From Sphingomonas sanguinis NBRC 13937 (GTDB taxonomy: Bacteria; Pseudomonadota; Alphaproteobacteria; Sphingomonadales; Sphingomonadaceae): a stretch of 64,000 bases of DNA. Below the pieces are notes generated by a model. The model saw nothing but the letters and a program-made list of their open reading frames with translations. It was not told the DNA's origin and did no database searches. Shown here one piece after another: positions 7,954 through 17,367 of this stretch (position 1 is the stretch's first letter; every line of letters begins with the position of its first letter). The position numbers and the translations under genes are program-made. The stretch covers positions 108,297-172,296 of the forward strand of contig NZ_BCTY01000003.1 in NCBI RefSeq assembly GCF_001591005.1, read 5' to 3'.

Positions 7954-9759
7954 TCAGTCCTTCGCGTCGTCGACCGATCGGAACCAGATCATGTCGGTCT
8001 GCCACCCCTGTTCGGCGGCGCGTTGCACGAGTTTCGTGCGCCAGGCGGCATCGCGGGCCCCCAGAGGCGGCGCGATGATCGCCGGATCGAACGGCCCTTT
8101 GCCCGTCACCAGCAACAGCCCCGACCAACCCTGGTGATCGAGATCGAGTTGCAGGCGGTAGCGATCATTGCCCAGATCGGTGACCGGTACGCCGTTGCGC
8201 GACATGCGCAATCGCTCCGTGAAGGCCGCACGGCTGGGAATCAGCATGTCGATCGCCCCGGACGGCTCCAGTCCGACCAACGCGAAATCGAGCGACGGAT
8301 CGCCGATCGCGATGCCGACGATGGCATTCGCGGCCAGCTTGCCCGCAAAGGCCGAGCCCGGCGGCTGGGTCCGCATCTCGAACCGCCGCTGTGGCACCGA
8401 CAGGCGATTGCGCCCCGTCGCGCGGATCTGGCGATACGCATCGAGCGCGGCGCAGCCCGACTGGGTGATCGGCGACACATCGGCGAAGTCGATCGCGCTG
8501 GCAGTCAGCCCCTGGGCCTGGAGGGTGCGAACGATCTCGGACTGCGCATCAGTGGGATTGCCCGCCACGCCCGTCAGCGCGACGCGCGGGCCCGCAGGGC
8601 TCTGCGTGACCGACACGATGCGTAACCAAGTACAGCTGACCGACGGCAGGGCCGCGTCGATCGCGTCGCGGGCGCGGGCAACCGGGTCGCTGGCCACCGC
8701 GGCCGGTGCGGACGATGACGATGACGGCCGGTCGCGCAAGATCAGCCATCCCAGCAGGATCGCGGCGACCAGCGCGCCGATCAGCGCCACCGGCCACCAG
8801 CGCGGCCATCGCCCGGTGCTCGCCCCCGGAACCTCGGCCGCATCCAGCGCGGCCAGCACCGCGCCCATGGTCTGGAATCGCTCGGCCGGGTCCGGGCGGA
8901 CCATGCCCGCCACCACCGATCGCAGCGGCTGCGGTACGGCGGACAGGTCGATGCCCGCACGCCTTTTGTCGACCGCATCGACCAGCGTCCCGCCCAGACC
9001 CAGATCGCTTCCCTGCGCCACGGCCGCGATGACCAGCCCCAGGCTGTACACATCGGTCCACGGCCCCATGGCCCGGCCGAAATCGCCCAGCTGCTCGGGC
9101 GCGACGTAACCCAGCTTGCCCGCGAAACCATCGCCGATCACCGTCGCGGTGCCCGGATCGAGATCCTTGGCGATGCCGAAATCGATGAGCTTGGCCGCGG
9201 CCAGTCGCCCGCCGGGCATCAGCACATTGTCGGGCGAGACGTCGCGGTGGATCGCCCCCAGCGCATGGGCCGCCGCCAGACCGGAGGCCAACCGCCGCAG
9301 CAGTGCCCCCAGTTCCTGCGCACTGGGCTTCAGGCTGGACAGGACGTCGGACAGGCTGGCACCGTCGATATATTCGGTGACGATATAGAGGACGCCCAGC
9401 TCGGGCTCCTGCGCCAGAACGCGGTATTGGACGACCGCCTCGTGATGCAGCCGGGTCAGCGTCTGCGCCTCGCGCCGGAACAGCGTGATGACATTGGGGT
9501 CGGCCGCCAGCGCGGGCAACATCACCTTGATCGCCACCCGTTCGTCGGTGATGATGTTGGCGCCGACGAACACCTCGCCCATGCCGCCCCGCGCCAGAAA
9601 GCCGGTGACGGCGAACATATGGTTCAGGACATCGCCGACCTTGATCGCAGTGCCGCCGGGTCGGGGCGCAGGCGCAGCTTCACCCCCGCCACCCGCATCA
9701 AACACCGTGCGTTCGGGATCGAAGACGGTCCGGTCGTCGTCACCATCGATCGGCGTCAT
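7954..9759 (-). CDS. ppkA: T6SS-associated Ser/Thr protein kinase (PpkA type)
   Basis: This 601-residue membrane kinase has: a glycine loop GFLARGGMGEVFVG (53-66), catalytic lysine K78 (VAIKVML), HRDVSPDN (171-178), DFG (193-195), an APE-like YVAPEQ (218-223), one transmembrane helix (about 321-341), and a periplasmic C-terminal region (about 345-601) with no family I recognise. All Hanks kinase residues are intact. It is the last gene of the tss operon and overlaps pppA by ATGA. PpkA kinases phosphorylate T6SS partners to switch assembly on, while PppA reverses this. The N-terminus holds two TVF motifs (T11, T18) like one in TssL, possible autophosphorylation or FHA-docking sites. The E. coli-type FHA partner gene is not in the window. 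Confidence 0.92.
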   Translation of the reverse strand: MTPIDGDDDRTVFDPERTVFDAGGGGEAAPAPRPGGTAIKVGDVLNHMFAVTGFLARGGMGEVFVGANIITDERVAIKVMLPALAADPNVITLFRREAQTLTRLHHEAVVQYRVLAQEPELGVLYIVTEYIDGASLSDVLSSLKPSAQELGALLRRLASGLAAAHALGAIHRDVSPDNVLMPGGRLAAAKLIDFGIAKDLDPGTATVIGDGFAGKLGYVAPEQLGDFGRAMGPWTDVYSLGLVIAAVAQGSDLGLGGTLVDAVDKRRAGIDLSAVPQPLRSVVAGMVRPDPAERFQTMGAVLAALDAAEVPGASTGRWPRWWPVALIGALVAAILLGWLILRDRPSSSSSAPAAVASDPVARARDAIDAALPSVSCTWLRIVSVTQSPAGPRVALTGVAGNPTDAQSEIVRTLQAQGLTASAIDFADVSPITQSGCAALDAYRQIRATGRNRLSVPQRRFEMRTQPPGSAFAGKLAANAIVGIAIGDPSLDFALVGLEPSGAIDMLIPSRAAFTERLRMSRNGVPVTDLGNDRYRLQLDLDHQGWSGLLLVTGKGPFDPAIIAPPLGARDAAWRTKLVQRAAEQGWQTDMIWFRSVDDAKD

Positions 9760-10520
9760 GCGCGTCCCCCGCCCGCATCGGCGAAGGTCAGACGCGTCGC
9801 CTCCTGCGCCGCCACGACGATCGCCGTGACGTTATCCGGTGCGCCGCGCGCCAGCGCCTGGGCGAGCAGCGCCTCGACCGCTTCGGAGGGAGAGGAGCGC
9901 GACAACGACTGCCGCAATTCCTCGTCCACCACCGGCCCCGACAGACCGTCGCTGCACAACAGGAAGCGGTCGCCCGGCTCGACGCTGTCGGCGACCACGT
10001 CGACCGCGATCCGTGCGCCCACCCCGACCGCCCGCGCCAGCACATGGCCACGCGGGTGATGCGCGGCGTCCTCCGGCGCGATCAGCCCGCGATCGACCAT
10101 TTCCTGCACCTGGCTGTGATCACGGGTCAGCGGCACCAGCATGTCGTCGCGCAACAGATAGGCCCGGCTGTCCCCTACCCACAAGGCCGCGAACCGATCG
10201 CCCCGGATCAGCAGCGCGACGACGGTCGAGCCCATCTGCTGCTCGCGACGCTGCGCCTCGGCCCAGATACGACGGTTGGCGCTGTGCACCCCATCCGCCA
10301 CCGTCTGCACCGCCGCGTCGAAATCGGCGGGCAGTTCGACGCCCTCCAGCGCCTGGACCACGGCATGGGCCGCCCAATCGCCATGGGCATGGCCGCCCAT
10401 GCCGTCGGCCACAACCCACAGCCCGTCCTGGGGCCGTTCGCAGTGGCGATCTTCGTTAACCCGGCGGACGAGGCCGGGATGGGTGGTGGCAGTGCTGACG
10501 AGGCGCAGGGGCATGTTCAT
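9756..10520 (-). CDS. pppA: PP2C-family Ser/Thr phosphatase (PppA type)
   Basis: A 254-residue PP2C phosphatase of the T6SS post-translational control pair. Metal-binding motifs are present: NEDR near the N-terminus, VVADGMGGHAHGD, LWVGDSRAYLL, LLCSDGLSG and the C-terminal APDNVTAIVV. It should remove phosphate from PpkA targets such as TssL. The open frame extends about 280 bases upstream, but that is a shadow of tagF. The ATG at 10520 overlaps the tagF stop as ATGA, and its stop overlaps ppkA the same way. In Agrobacterium tagF and pppA are fused; here they are separate but coupled. Confidence 0.92.
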   Translation of the reverse strand: MNMPLRLVSTATTHPGLVRRVNEDRHCERPQDGLWVVADGMGGHAHGDWAAHAVVQALEGVELPADFDAAVQTVADGVHSANRRIWAEAQRREQQMGSTVVALLIRGDRFAALWVGDSRAYLLRDDMLVPLTRDHSQVQEMVDRGLIAPEDAAHHPRGHVLARAVGVGARIAVDVVADSVEPGDRFLLCSDGLSGPVVDEELRQSLSRSSPSEAVEALLAQALARGAPDNVTAIVVAAQEATRLTFADAGGGRA

Positions 10521-10969
10521 GCGACCGCATCCGACAGCATCGCGGTCACGATATCGAGGGGGAAGGCGTCGTCCCGTGCTTCCCGCCCGTCCAGCGACGA
10601 CCAGCGGGTCACGGAGCTCGACGCCCCCGGCCCCAGGGCCTCCACGACCCGGTCCGCGTCCCAGCGTTCGGCGATCGCGGCATAGGCCAGATCGTCCAGC
10701 CCGTCCCCCTGCCCGCCCAGTAGGATCAAGGGATAGCGCCGCCCGGCCGCATCCTGCGACGCGGCGATGATGCCGCCGACGCCGGGGCCCTCGCCGATCC
10801 AAGGTTGCGCGATGTCGAACCGCTCGGCGAAGGTCGGGCCGAAATGCCGCTGCGCCTGCTCCATCGATACGGTCAGCCAGGCGTCGAGGGCGGCGCGCTC
10901 TTCGCCGGAACAGCCGCGCGCGACGAAATCGCCATGAGCGGGCAATTTGCCGAACAAACGGGCCGTCAT
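10517..10969 (-). CDS. tagF: T6SS accessory protein TagF (SciT/ImpM family)
   Basis: A 150-residue protein with the ImpM/TagF opening LFGKLPAHGDFVARG and the later blocks WLTVSMEQAQRHFG and GRRYPLILL. TagF proteins hold the T6SS in check post-translationally, by a route linked to FHA and the kinase pathway in species where it has been studied. It is shorter than two-domain TagF proteins, so only the N-terminal ImpM-like part is present. A GAGGG ribosome site lies before the ATG. It follows tssM by 10 bases and overlaps pppA by four. Confidence 0.88.
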   Translation of the reverse strand: MTARLFGKLPAHGDFVARGCSGEERAALDAWLTVSMEQAQRHFGPTFAERFDIAQPWIGEGPGVGGIIAASQDAAGRRYPLILLGGQGDGLDDLAYAAIAERWDADRVVEALGPGASSSVTRWSSLDGREARDDAFPLDIVTAMLSDAVA

Positions 10970-10979
10970 CGCCGCGCCC

Positions 10980-13900
10980 TCACAGGCTGGCCGGGCAGCG
11001 GAAGGACCACAGGCCTGCCCGACTGAACGGATTGGTAGTGCTCGGCAGCTGGATCAGCAGCACGGTCCGCTGCGGCCCGTCGCCAAAGGCGGCGCGGATC
11101 GCCTGGGCCCCGGCATTCTGCTTGTCGGCGCGGTCCATCAGGCGGAACAGGGCCCAGGGTCCTTCGGTCTCGATCCGCGCCGCTTCGGCACCGGGCGCGG
11201 CGTCGGCATCGGCGGCGGGCTGCGCAGCGCCGGGACGGTACAGCACGACCGACGCCTCGGGCAGGCTGCCCGTCACCGACCAGATCAGCGGCCGGGGCTT
11301 GTTGTCCTGCGGCGTGAAGCGATAGCGGGTGCCGCCGCTCGCCACCTCGACCGTGCCGATATCGCTGCCGAAACTGGCGACCGACACCTTGATCGGCAGC
11401 CCCGCCGCCAGCAGCTCGCGCAGCTTGACCGCGCGCGCCAGCGTTTCCGGCGTCGCGGGGTTCAGCGCCGCCGCCACCGGATCGCCCTCTCGCCAGCGCC
11501 ATACCGCGCCCGAGGTGTCGATCATCGGCATCAGCCGTTGCTGGACGAAGCCATCGAACACCCCGCCCATGCCGAAGACGCGGAGCGTGTCAGCCATGGG
11601 GGCATCCGCCTTCGCGCTGGCGAAAAAAGGGTAATGCTCCTGGGCAACCTCCCGACAGGCTGGCAGGACCGTCTGGGCATAGGCATCGCCGACCGCGCCG
11701 CTCGCCGCGCCGACCTGGGCCCGGGTGCCGCCGCTCGCCGCCGCATTGACGAAGCCTTGCAACTGCGGCGGAGCCCCCGCCGCCGCCGCGCGGACCGAGG
11801 CGAGCGCGGTGGCCATCTGGGCCTGGGTGGTGTCCGAACCGCCGCCGCCGCCGACCGAGCGCGCGGCGATCACCGCCTGCCCCGCCGCCTTGATCCCGGC
11901 AATGAAATCATCGATCGGCGCGCTGCCGCGTCCATCGCCGACATATTCGTGCAGCGAGGCGAAATAGGCGGTGATCTCGTCGCCCGCATCGATCCCCCGC
12001 GCCCGGTCGCGGCCGATCTCGTCGGCGACGCGCCCGAACCGCGACCGGTTCATGCCATAGCGCCCCGCGCGCGCCAGCCCGGCCTGCACGCCGCCGGAGA
12101 AGATCGTGTTCTTGCGCAGCTCCAGCAACACGCGCTTGAGCGGTGACGGGCTCTTCGTCAGGGCGCCAAAGGCCGCCGTGTCGGAGAAATAGGCCGCCGG
12201 TTTCATCGCCGCGACCACGCCTTCCCATGCCGCGATATAGTCCTTGGCGTACAGACCCGCGACACCCGGCCGGACGTTGCTGAGTTCCTGCCCGACGCCC
12301 GCCTCTTCCGCGCCGCCCAGCACCCACAGATCCTTCTTCAGATCCTGCTGCACCGTGGCGAGACCCGGCAGATAGGCTTTCTCATACCCCGCCCGCGTGA
12401 AGAAATAGGGGATACGCATCGCCGCCAGCTGCTCGGGCGCGGCGAAGGCAAGCGCGTCGCCCTGCGACAGGACGTTCGCGACCTCCCAGGCCGGGCCCGC
12501 CGATGCCGCCTTCTGCTTCATCACCGCATAGGCGCGGTCGGCGAGGCTCAACGTCTGCACCGCCGCCCGCGCGCTGGCGACCAGTTGCCCGTCCAGCGGC
12601 GGCCGGCGATTGGGCCAGACCGAGGCCATGTCCCGGTCCTCCAGCAGCGCATCGAGATGGCCGGTCAAGGCCGCCCGCTCGGCTTGGCTGTCGGCACCGG
12701 GATAAAGGTCATTGGCCCAGTCCGCCGTCACCCAGGCCTTGACCGCCTTGGCATCCATCGGTCCTTGCTGGCCCAGCATCAGATAGACTTTCAGCGGCTC
12801 GTATAGACGCATCGGATCGCGTCCATCGGCCTTCATCACCGCCTCCAGCCGAAGGAGCAGGCGCGGCAGCATCACGCGGCGCAGCGCATCGCGATACGTC
12901 TCCTCCGCGCGCTGGCTGAGGCCACCCTGATAAAGGCCGAAGGTCATCGCCAGCGACGGGCCGCCCTGGCGCCGTTCGGCATAGCCGCGCGGCAGGTTGC
13001 GCAGCGTGTCGAGCGCGGGAATGGCGGTGCGCAGATCGGCATCGTCCTCGCGCACCTGGGTCAGGTCGACCCCCGCCTCGCGGAACTGCTGCTCGGCGCG
13101 CGCGCTGGCCTCGGTCAGCGCGGTCTGGAACGCGCGGTTGCGCGTATAGCTCACGCCCCAGGCCGCCAGCACCAACGCACTCACCACCGCGATGCCGCCC
13201 AGCGCCGCGATCATCTGGCGACGCAGGCGTCCCTTGGCCTTGGGATCGGTCGTCACCAGCCCCGCTTCGGGGAACATCACCTCGGTCAGCAGGCGGTTGA
13301 GGAAATAGGCCCGGCCGCGTCCCGGTGCGGCCGCCTCGACCGGCTGTTCATAGACCTGCGCCATCGAGGCCAGGATGCGGTCGAGCGCCTCGCCCTCCTG
13401 CACACCGCTGGTCATGTAGAAGCCGCGCAGCACACCCGCCGCCTCGTCGCCCGCAACGAAAGCCCCATCGGCAAAGCGCATCAGCCGCGCGCGGAGCGAC
13501 CGCAACTGCGCCGGAAAGCCGATCATCATGCCGCGCCGACGCTGGTCCACCTCCTCGAACAAGCGGCGGGCCTGGCGATCCGCAACCGCCTGCGTCGCTT
13601 CGTCAAAGGCGTGCGCCAGCGCCTCCGCACTCGGTCGGCCGTCCGCATGGGGCAAGGTAGCCCCCAGCACGGCGCGACGTCCCTCCACGTCGAGATCGTC
13701 GAAATATTCGGTGAAGCCCGCCAGCAGATCGGCCTTGGTGACGAGCAGATAGACCGGCACCGCGGTTTCCAGCGTACGGCGCAGCTCGACCAGGCGGCGG
13801 CGGACCGCGCGGGCATGGGCGTCGATCGCGGCGCAGTCGCTGCCCACCAGCGTATCGATGCCGATCGCCACCAGCACGCCGTTGATCGGCTGGCGCGGGC

Positions 13901-14477
13901 GATGGCGCTTGAGCAGGCCCAGAAACGCGTTCCAGCCCGCCGCATCGACCGTCGCATCGCTGTCCTGCGTCGTATAGCGACCCGCCGTGTCGACCAGCAC
14001 CGCTTCATCGGCGAACCAGAAGTCCAGGTTGCGCGTACCGCCGATCCCACCCACCGCCTGTTCGACGAAGGGAAAACGCAGGCCCGAGTTCAGCAGCGCC
14101 GTCGTCTTGCCCGCGCCCGGCGGGCCGATGATGACATACCAGGGGCGGCTGTAGAGATAGTCGCGCCGTCCGCCCGCCGCCCCGCGCAGCTTGGTCAGCG
14201 CCTCGGTCATGCGGCGACCCAGCGCCTTGCCCTCCTCATCGGCGGCGTTGGGGCCCGCCAGTTCGGCGGCGATGGCATCAGCGGCCTTGCGGGCGGCCCG
14301 GCGGCGCAGGAACCACCACAGGGCCCAGGCCAGCGCGACCAGCACCACCGCGCCGATCCGCACCGGGATCGGACGGAAGAAGGCGACGAACAACGGCAGT
14401 CCAAACGCGAACAGCGCCGCGAGCAGTACCGCCGCCGTGATCGTCACGGCATACCAGTTCCGAAAAAAGCCCCGCAT
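10980..14477 (-). CDS. tssM: T6SS membrane complex protein TssM (IcmF)
   Basis: This 1165-residue inner-membrane protein forms the channel with TssL and TssJ. Visible parts: two N-terminal transmembrane helices (about 9-34 and 38-57); a cytoplasmic NTPase domain with Walker A GPPGAGKTT (about 118-126) and a Walker B-like VLVDTAGRY; a third membrane helix near 425-445 (GGIAVVSALVLAAWGVSY); then the large periplasmic region ending in an IcmF C-terminal beta domain (RPLIWSVTGSLPEASVVLY). Both Walker motifs are intact, not universal in TssM. Length is normal for the family. The ATG shares one base with the tssL stop. Confidence 0.95.
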   Translation of the reverse strand: MRGFFRNWYAVTITAAVLLAALFAFGLPLFVAFFRPIPVRIGAVVLVALAWALWWFLRRRAARKAADAIAAELAGPNAADEEGKALGRRMTEALTKLRGAAGGRRDYLYSRPWYVIIGPPGAGKTTALLNSGLRFPFVEQAVGGIGGTRNLDFWFADEAVLVDTAGRYTTQDSDATVDAAGWNAFLGLLKRHRPRQPINGVLVAIGIDTLVGSDCAAIDAHARAVRRRLVELRRTLETAVPVYLLVTKADLLAGFTEYFDDLDVEGRRAVLGATLPHADGRPSAEALAHAFDEATQAVADRQARRLFEEVDQRRRGMMIGFPAQLRSLRARLMRFADGAFVAGDEAAGVLRGFYMTSGVQEGEALDRILASMAQVYEQPVEAAAPGRGRAYFLNRLLTEVMFPEAGLVTTDPKAKGRLRRQMIAALGGIAVVSALVLAAWGVSYTRNRAFQTALTEASARAEQQFREAGVDLTQVREDDADLRTAIPALDTLRNLPRGYAERRQGGPSLAMTFGLYQGGLSQRAEETYRDALRRVMLPRLLLRLEAVMKADGRDPMRLYEPLKVYLMLGQQGPMDAKAVKAWVTADWANDLYPGADSQAERAALTGHLDALLEDRDMASVWPNRRPPLDGQLVASARAAVQTLSLADRAYAVMKQKAASAGPAWEVANVLSQGDALAFAAPEQLAAMRIPYFFTRAGYEKAYLPGLATVQQDLKKDLWVLGGAEEAGVGQELSNVRPGVAGLYAKDYIAAWEGVVAAMKPAAYFSDTAAFGALTKSPSPLKRVLLELRKNTIFSGGVQAGLARAGRYGMNRSRFGRVADEIGRDRARGIDAGDEITAYFASLHEYVGDGRGSAPIDDFIAGIKAAGQAVIAARSVGGGGGSDTTQAQMATALASVRAAAAGAPPQLQGFVNAAASGGTRAQVGAASGAVGDAYAQTVLPACREVAQEHYPFFASAKADAPMADTLRVFGMGGVFDGFVQQRLMPMIDTSGAVWRWREGDPVAAALNPATPETLARAVKLRELLAAGLPIKVSVASFGSDIGTVEVASGGTRYRFTPQDNKPRPLIWSVTGSLPEASVVLYRPGAAQPAADADAAPGAEAARIETEGPWALFRLMDRADKQNAGAQAIRAAFGDGPQRTVLLIQLPSTTNPFSRAGLWSFRCPASL

Positions 14478-15901
14478 CAGTAACGCCTCGGCACGACGAT
14501 CTCGACCCGACGGTTTTGCGACTTGCCCGCCGCATCGGCATTGGAGGCGATCGGCACGGTATCTCCCAATCCCTTGGTCGTGACCCGCGACGGGTCGGAC
14601 AGGTCGCTGCGGATCAGCTTGGCGACCGTCTCCGCCCGCGCTTCGCTCAGGGCCATATTGTCGGGGAAGCGGACGGTGGCGACGGGGGTGTTGTCGGCAT
14701 GGCCTTCGATCACCACCCCGCCCTTCTCATCCTCGATCGCCCGGCCGATACGGTGGAACAGCGTCTCGCGCCCCGGCTCCAGTTCGTCGGAGCCCGACCG
14801 GAACAACTGGCCGATGGTCGTGCGCACGCGAACCGTCTGCGCATCCTCCTCCACCTTCACCAGCCCTTCGCGGATTTCGGGTTCCAGGAAACGGCGCAGC
14901 TTGCTCGCCTGCGCACTGGCGGCGGCGGGCATGGCGGCGGCAGGACGCGACAGGGTCAGCCGCGCCTCGGGATTGAGCGCCGCCAGCCGGGTCGAGGGCG
15001 TATCGCCGCTCGACGCCAGCATCAGCCGCAGCACGACATAGACCAGCAGCAACAGCGCGAGCGCCCCCGCCCCGGCCAGGGCCAGCACGCTGAGGCCGAC
15101 GCGCCCGACCGGCGCGGTCTCGCCCCGCCAATGCGGCACCAGCTCGACCTGCGACAGCGCGCGGACATGGGGCAGCGCGCCCTGCAACCGCGTCATGATC
15201 TCGTGCAGGCGACGGCGCCCATCGGGCATGACCCGGAAACGCCCCTCGAACCCGGCGGCAAGGCAGGCGTGGAACAGTTCGATCAGGTCGAGATTGTCGT
15301 GCGGCACGCGCAGCATGTCATCGACCAGCTGCCAGAAACGGTCGCCGCCGATATTCTCCTGGAAGAAGGTGACGACCATCGATCGCCGCGCCCATTCCGC
15401 GCCGTCGGTGCCGATTCCGGGCAGATTCTGCGCGATATCGTCGGCGGTGGCGCAGACGGCATATTTGGCGCGCTGGCGCTTTTCCTCGGGGTAATGCGGC
15501 TGGATCGCGCGCTCGAACCGCCCGATCGCGGCGGCGCACTGGCGATGCAGCTCGGGCATGGGCAGGCGGACACGCCCTGCGCGGACCGCCGCCAGCAGCG
15601 CCAGCACCGGCTCCGCCTCGGCCAGCATGATGTTGCGGATCGCGGGCGGCGTGGCGGGCAAGGGCACATCGTCCTCGCCCAGCCGCGAGGGCACCGGCCC
15701 CGGCGCGACCGGCGCGGCGGTGCGCGTGAGCGGCGGCGGCGCGGCATAGCCCTGTGCCGGGCCCTGGGCAGGCGGCGGCGGGCTCATGCTGCCCCAGGGC
15801 GCGGGTGGCGGCGGCGGCGGTGGCGCTCCGGCCGCGTCGCCCCGCTTCAGCCCTTGCAGGGGCGAGGGTCGGAATACGGTCTTGTCGCCGTCCTCGCTCA
15901 T
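14477..15901 (-). CDS. tssL: T6SS membrane protein TssL with OmpA-like domain
   Basis: A 474-residue extended TssL. Order: a disordered N-terminus with a TVF motif (residues 8-10), a proline-rich linker (26-85), a DotU cytoplasmic domain (about 86-255, including QPHYPEEKRQRAKYAVCATA and FFQENIGGDRFWQLVDDML), one membrane helix (about 267-296), and a C-terminal OmpA-like peptidoglycan-binding domain (about 340-474, GHADNTPVATVRFPDNMALS, KSQNRRVEIVV). The start at 15901 gives an ATGA overlap with tssK. The threonine at position 8 recalls Thr14 of Agrobacterium TssL, which PpkA phosphorylates and Fha recognises; that link is inference here. Confidence 0.95.
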   Translation of the reverse strand: MSEDGDKTVFRPSPLQGLKRGDAAGAPPPPPPPAPWGSMSPPPPAQGPAQGYAAPPPLTRTAAPVAPGPVPSRLGEDDVPLPATPPAIRNIMLAEAEPVLALLAAVRAGRVRLPMPELHRQCAAAIGRFERAIQPHYPEEKRQRAKYAVCATADDIAQNLPGIGTDGAEWARRSMVVTFFQENIGGDRFWQLVDDMLRVPHDNLDLIELFHACLAAGFEGRFRVMPDGRRRLHEIMTRLQGALPHVRALSQVELVPHWRGETAPVGRVGLSVLALAGAGALALLLLVYVVLRLMLASSGDTPSTRLAALNPEARLTLSRPAAAMPAAASAQASKLRRFLEPEIREGLVKVEEDAQTVRVRTTIGQLFRSGSDELEPGRETLFHRIGRAIEDEKGGVVIEGHADNTPVATVRFPDNMALSEARAETVAKLIRSDLSDPSRVTTKGLGDTVPIASNADAAGKSQNRRVEIVVPRRY

Positions 15902-17238
15902 CGACCGCTCCGTTTGACGCACCAGAGTTCGAGCTTCAGCTGCGGCCAGTCGCCCGCGACATGCAGACCCAGCGCGGTCGCCTGCTGGAAATCGCGCCAT
16001 TCGGCCACGCCACGATCCAGCTCGAAATAGACGAAGCCCGGCAGCACCCGCAACTGGGGCGGCGGGGTCGGCGTATGGCGCAACGGCACGCCGGGCAGCG
16101 CGGAATCGACGATCTGGCGCATCTTCTGCACCGTGCCGATCTTGGCGACCGAGGGGAACAGCCCCCGGATTTCCTCGACCGGCGAGGCGGCGGAGACAGC
16201 AAGATAGAAATAGCCCGTCTCGTAAAGCCCATGGTCGGTAATGCGCGAGACATAGGCGCCCGGCCCGGCCTGATCGAGCGGCAGCTGCAACGCAGACCGC
16301 TCGAACACCGCCGACAGCATCGATTGGAGCAGGTCGAATACCGGCTCGAAACAGGTCTGCGGATTTTCGTGATCGTAGCGCGGCAGCGGCGGTGCCTTGC
16401 GCTCGGGCCGGATCAGCGTCGCGATCTCGCCCGCCATCGAAATGAGCGTCTCGAACAGGCGCTCGGGATGGACGACGGGCAGGAATTGCAGATGCTCCAG
16501 CACCGGCAGCCAGCGGTTGAGCGCCTGGAGCAGCAGGAAGCTGGCAAAGGTGTCCGACCCGCCATCGGTCGCCTCCACCGCGCGCAGGGCGAGTTCCTCG
16601 GCGCGCTGGCTCGCGCGGCCGACGATATCCGACAGGCCGCCGCGCAGGCGCGGGGCGGCGGCGGAGTCCAGCGTCGGCGCGATATAGCGATCGTCGAACA
16701 TGACGCGCCGGTTCTGCACCTCGCGCACCCGTGCCAGCCCCAGCGTGACGCGGCCGTAAATCTGGTCGCGGGTGATGCCGAAGCGCAGATTGGGGCGGCC
16801 CAGCCCGATCGGCTCGCTGGTCCGGTCGTCCGAAAAGGCATCGGCGACCTCGGCCTCGTCGACCAGATAGCGTGCGTCATGGCTGCGCGCATCGATATCG
16901 CGGAACTCGACCGCGCCGACCTGGGCCGCAGGCAGCGTCAGATAGACGATCGCATCCCGCGCATCGCCCGGCACGTCCAGCGGTTCAGGGGGCGGCAGGT
17001 CGTCGGGAATGGAAAAAGGCGTGCCGTCGGGCAGGATACCCACCGCCCGCGACACGGCGAACTTGCCCAGCGCCGCCAGATCCTCATCGATGGTGAGGGC
17101 GGTCAGTCCCCAGGCCCAGGGTCGGATCGAATCGACCCGTGCCCCCAGTTGCGCCTCGACAAAGCGATCCTGTGCCTGGAAATGCTGTGGCCGAAGGAAC
17201 ATGCCCTCGTGCCAGGCGACCCGATTCTTACCAGCCAA
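15898..17238 (-). CDS. tssK: T6SS baseplate protein TssK
   Basis: A 446-residue TssK, which joins the T6SS baseplate to the TssL-TssM membrane complex. The family's N-terminal signature is clear: NRVAWHEGMFLRPQHFQAQD. Later blocks DYDHENPQTCFEPVFDLLQS and RVLPGFVYFELDRG also fit. An ATG at 17271 is in frame, but it lacks a ribosome site and adds residues unlike the family. A TTG at 17238, just after GGGGAGAGCAA, gives the usual family start a few residues before NRVAW, so I chose it. It heads the visible tssKLM-tagF-pppA-ppkA operon and is divergent from the truncated M23-like gene. Confidence 0.92.
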   Translation of the reverse strand: MAGKNRVAWHEGMFLRPQHFQAQDRFVEAQLGARVDSIRPWAWGLTALTIDEDLAALGKFAVSRAVGILPDGTPFSIPDDLPPPEPLDVPGDARDAIVYLTLPAAQVGAVEFRDIDARSHDARYLVDEAEVADAFSDDRTSEPIGLGRPNLRFGITRDQIYGRVTLGLARVREVQNRRVMFDDRYIAPTLDSAAAPRLRGGLSDIVGRASQRAEELALRAVEATDGGSDTFASFLLLQALNRWLPVLEHLQFLPVVHPERLFETLISMAGEIATLIRPERKAPPLPRYDHENPQTCFEPVFDLLQSMLSAVFERSALQLPLDQAGPGAYVSRITDHGLYETGYFYLAVSAASPVEEIRGLFPSVAKIGTVQKMRQIVDSALPGVPLRHTPTPPPQLRVLPGFVYFELDRGVAEWRDFQQATALGLHVAGDWPQLKLELWCVKRSGR

Positions 17239-17367
17239 TTGCTCTCCCCAAACAGGCTGACGGGCTGACATGGAAACCCATGACCGCCCACCCCGTTATT
17301 GCCCCAGACGGGAATTGGAGCAATTCTGATTTCGCGCGTGACAGAACAGGACGCCTGACGGAGGTCC

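Noticed and set aside
10980..14477. A Dot/Icm type IV secretion system from the IcmF-like gene
   Set aside because: tssK, tagF, pppA, ppkA and the OmpA-tailed TssL place it in a T6SS; no other dot/icm genes are present.
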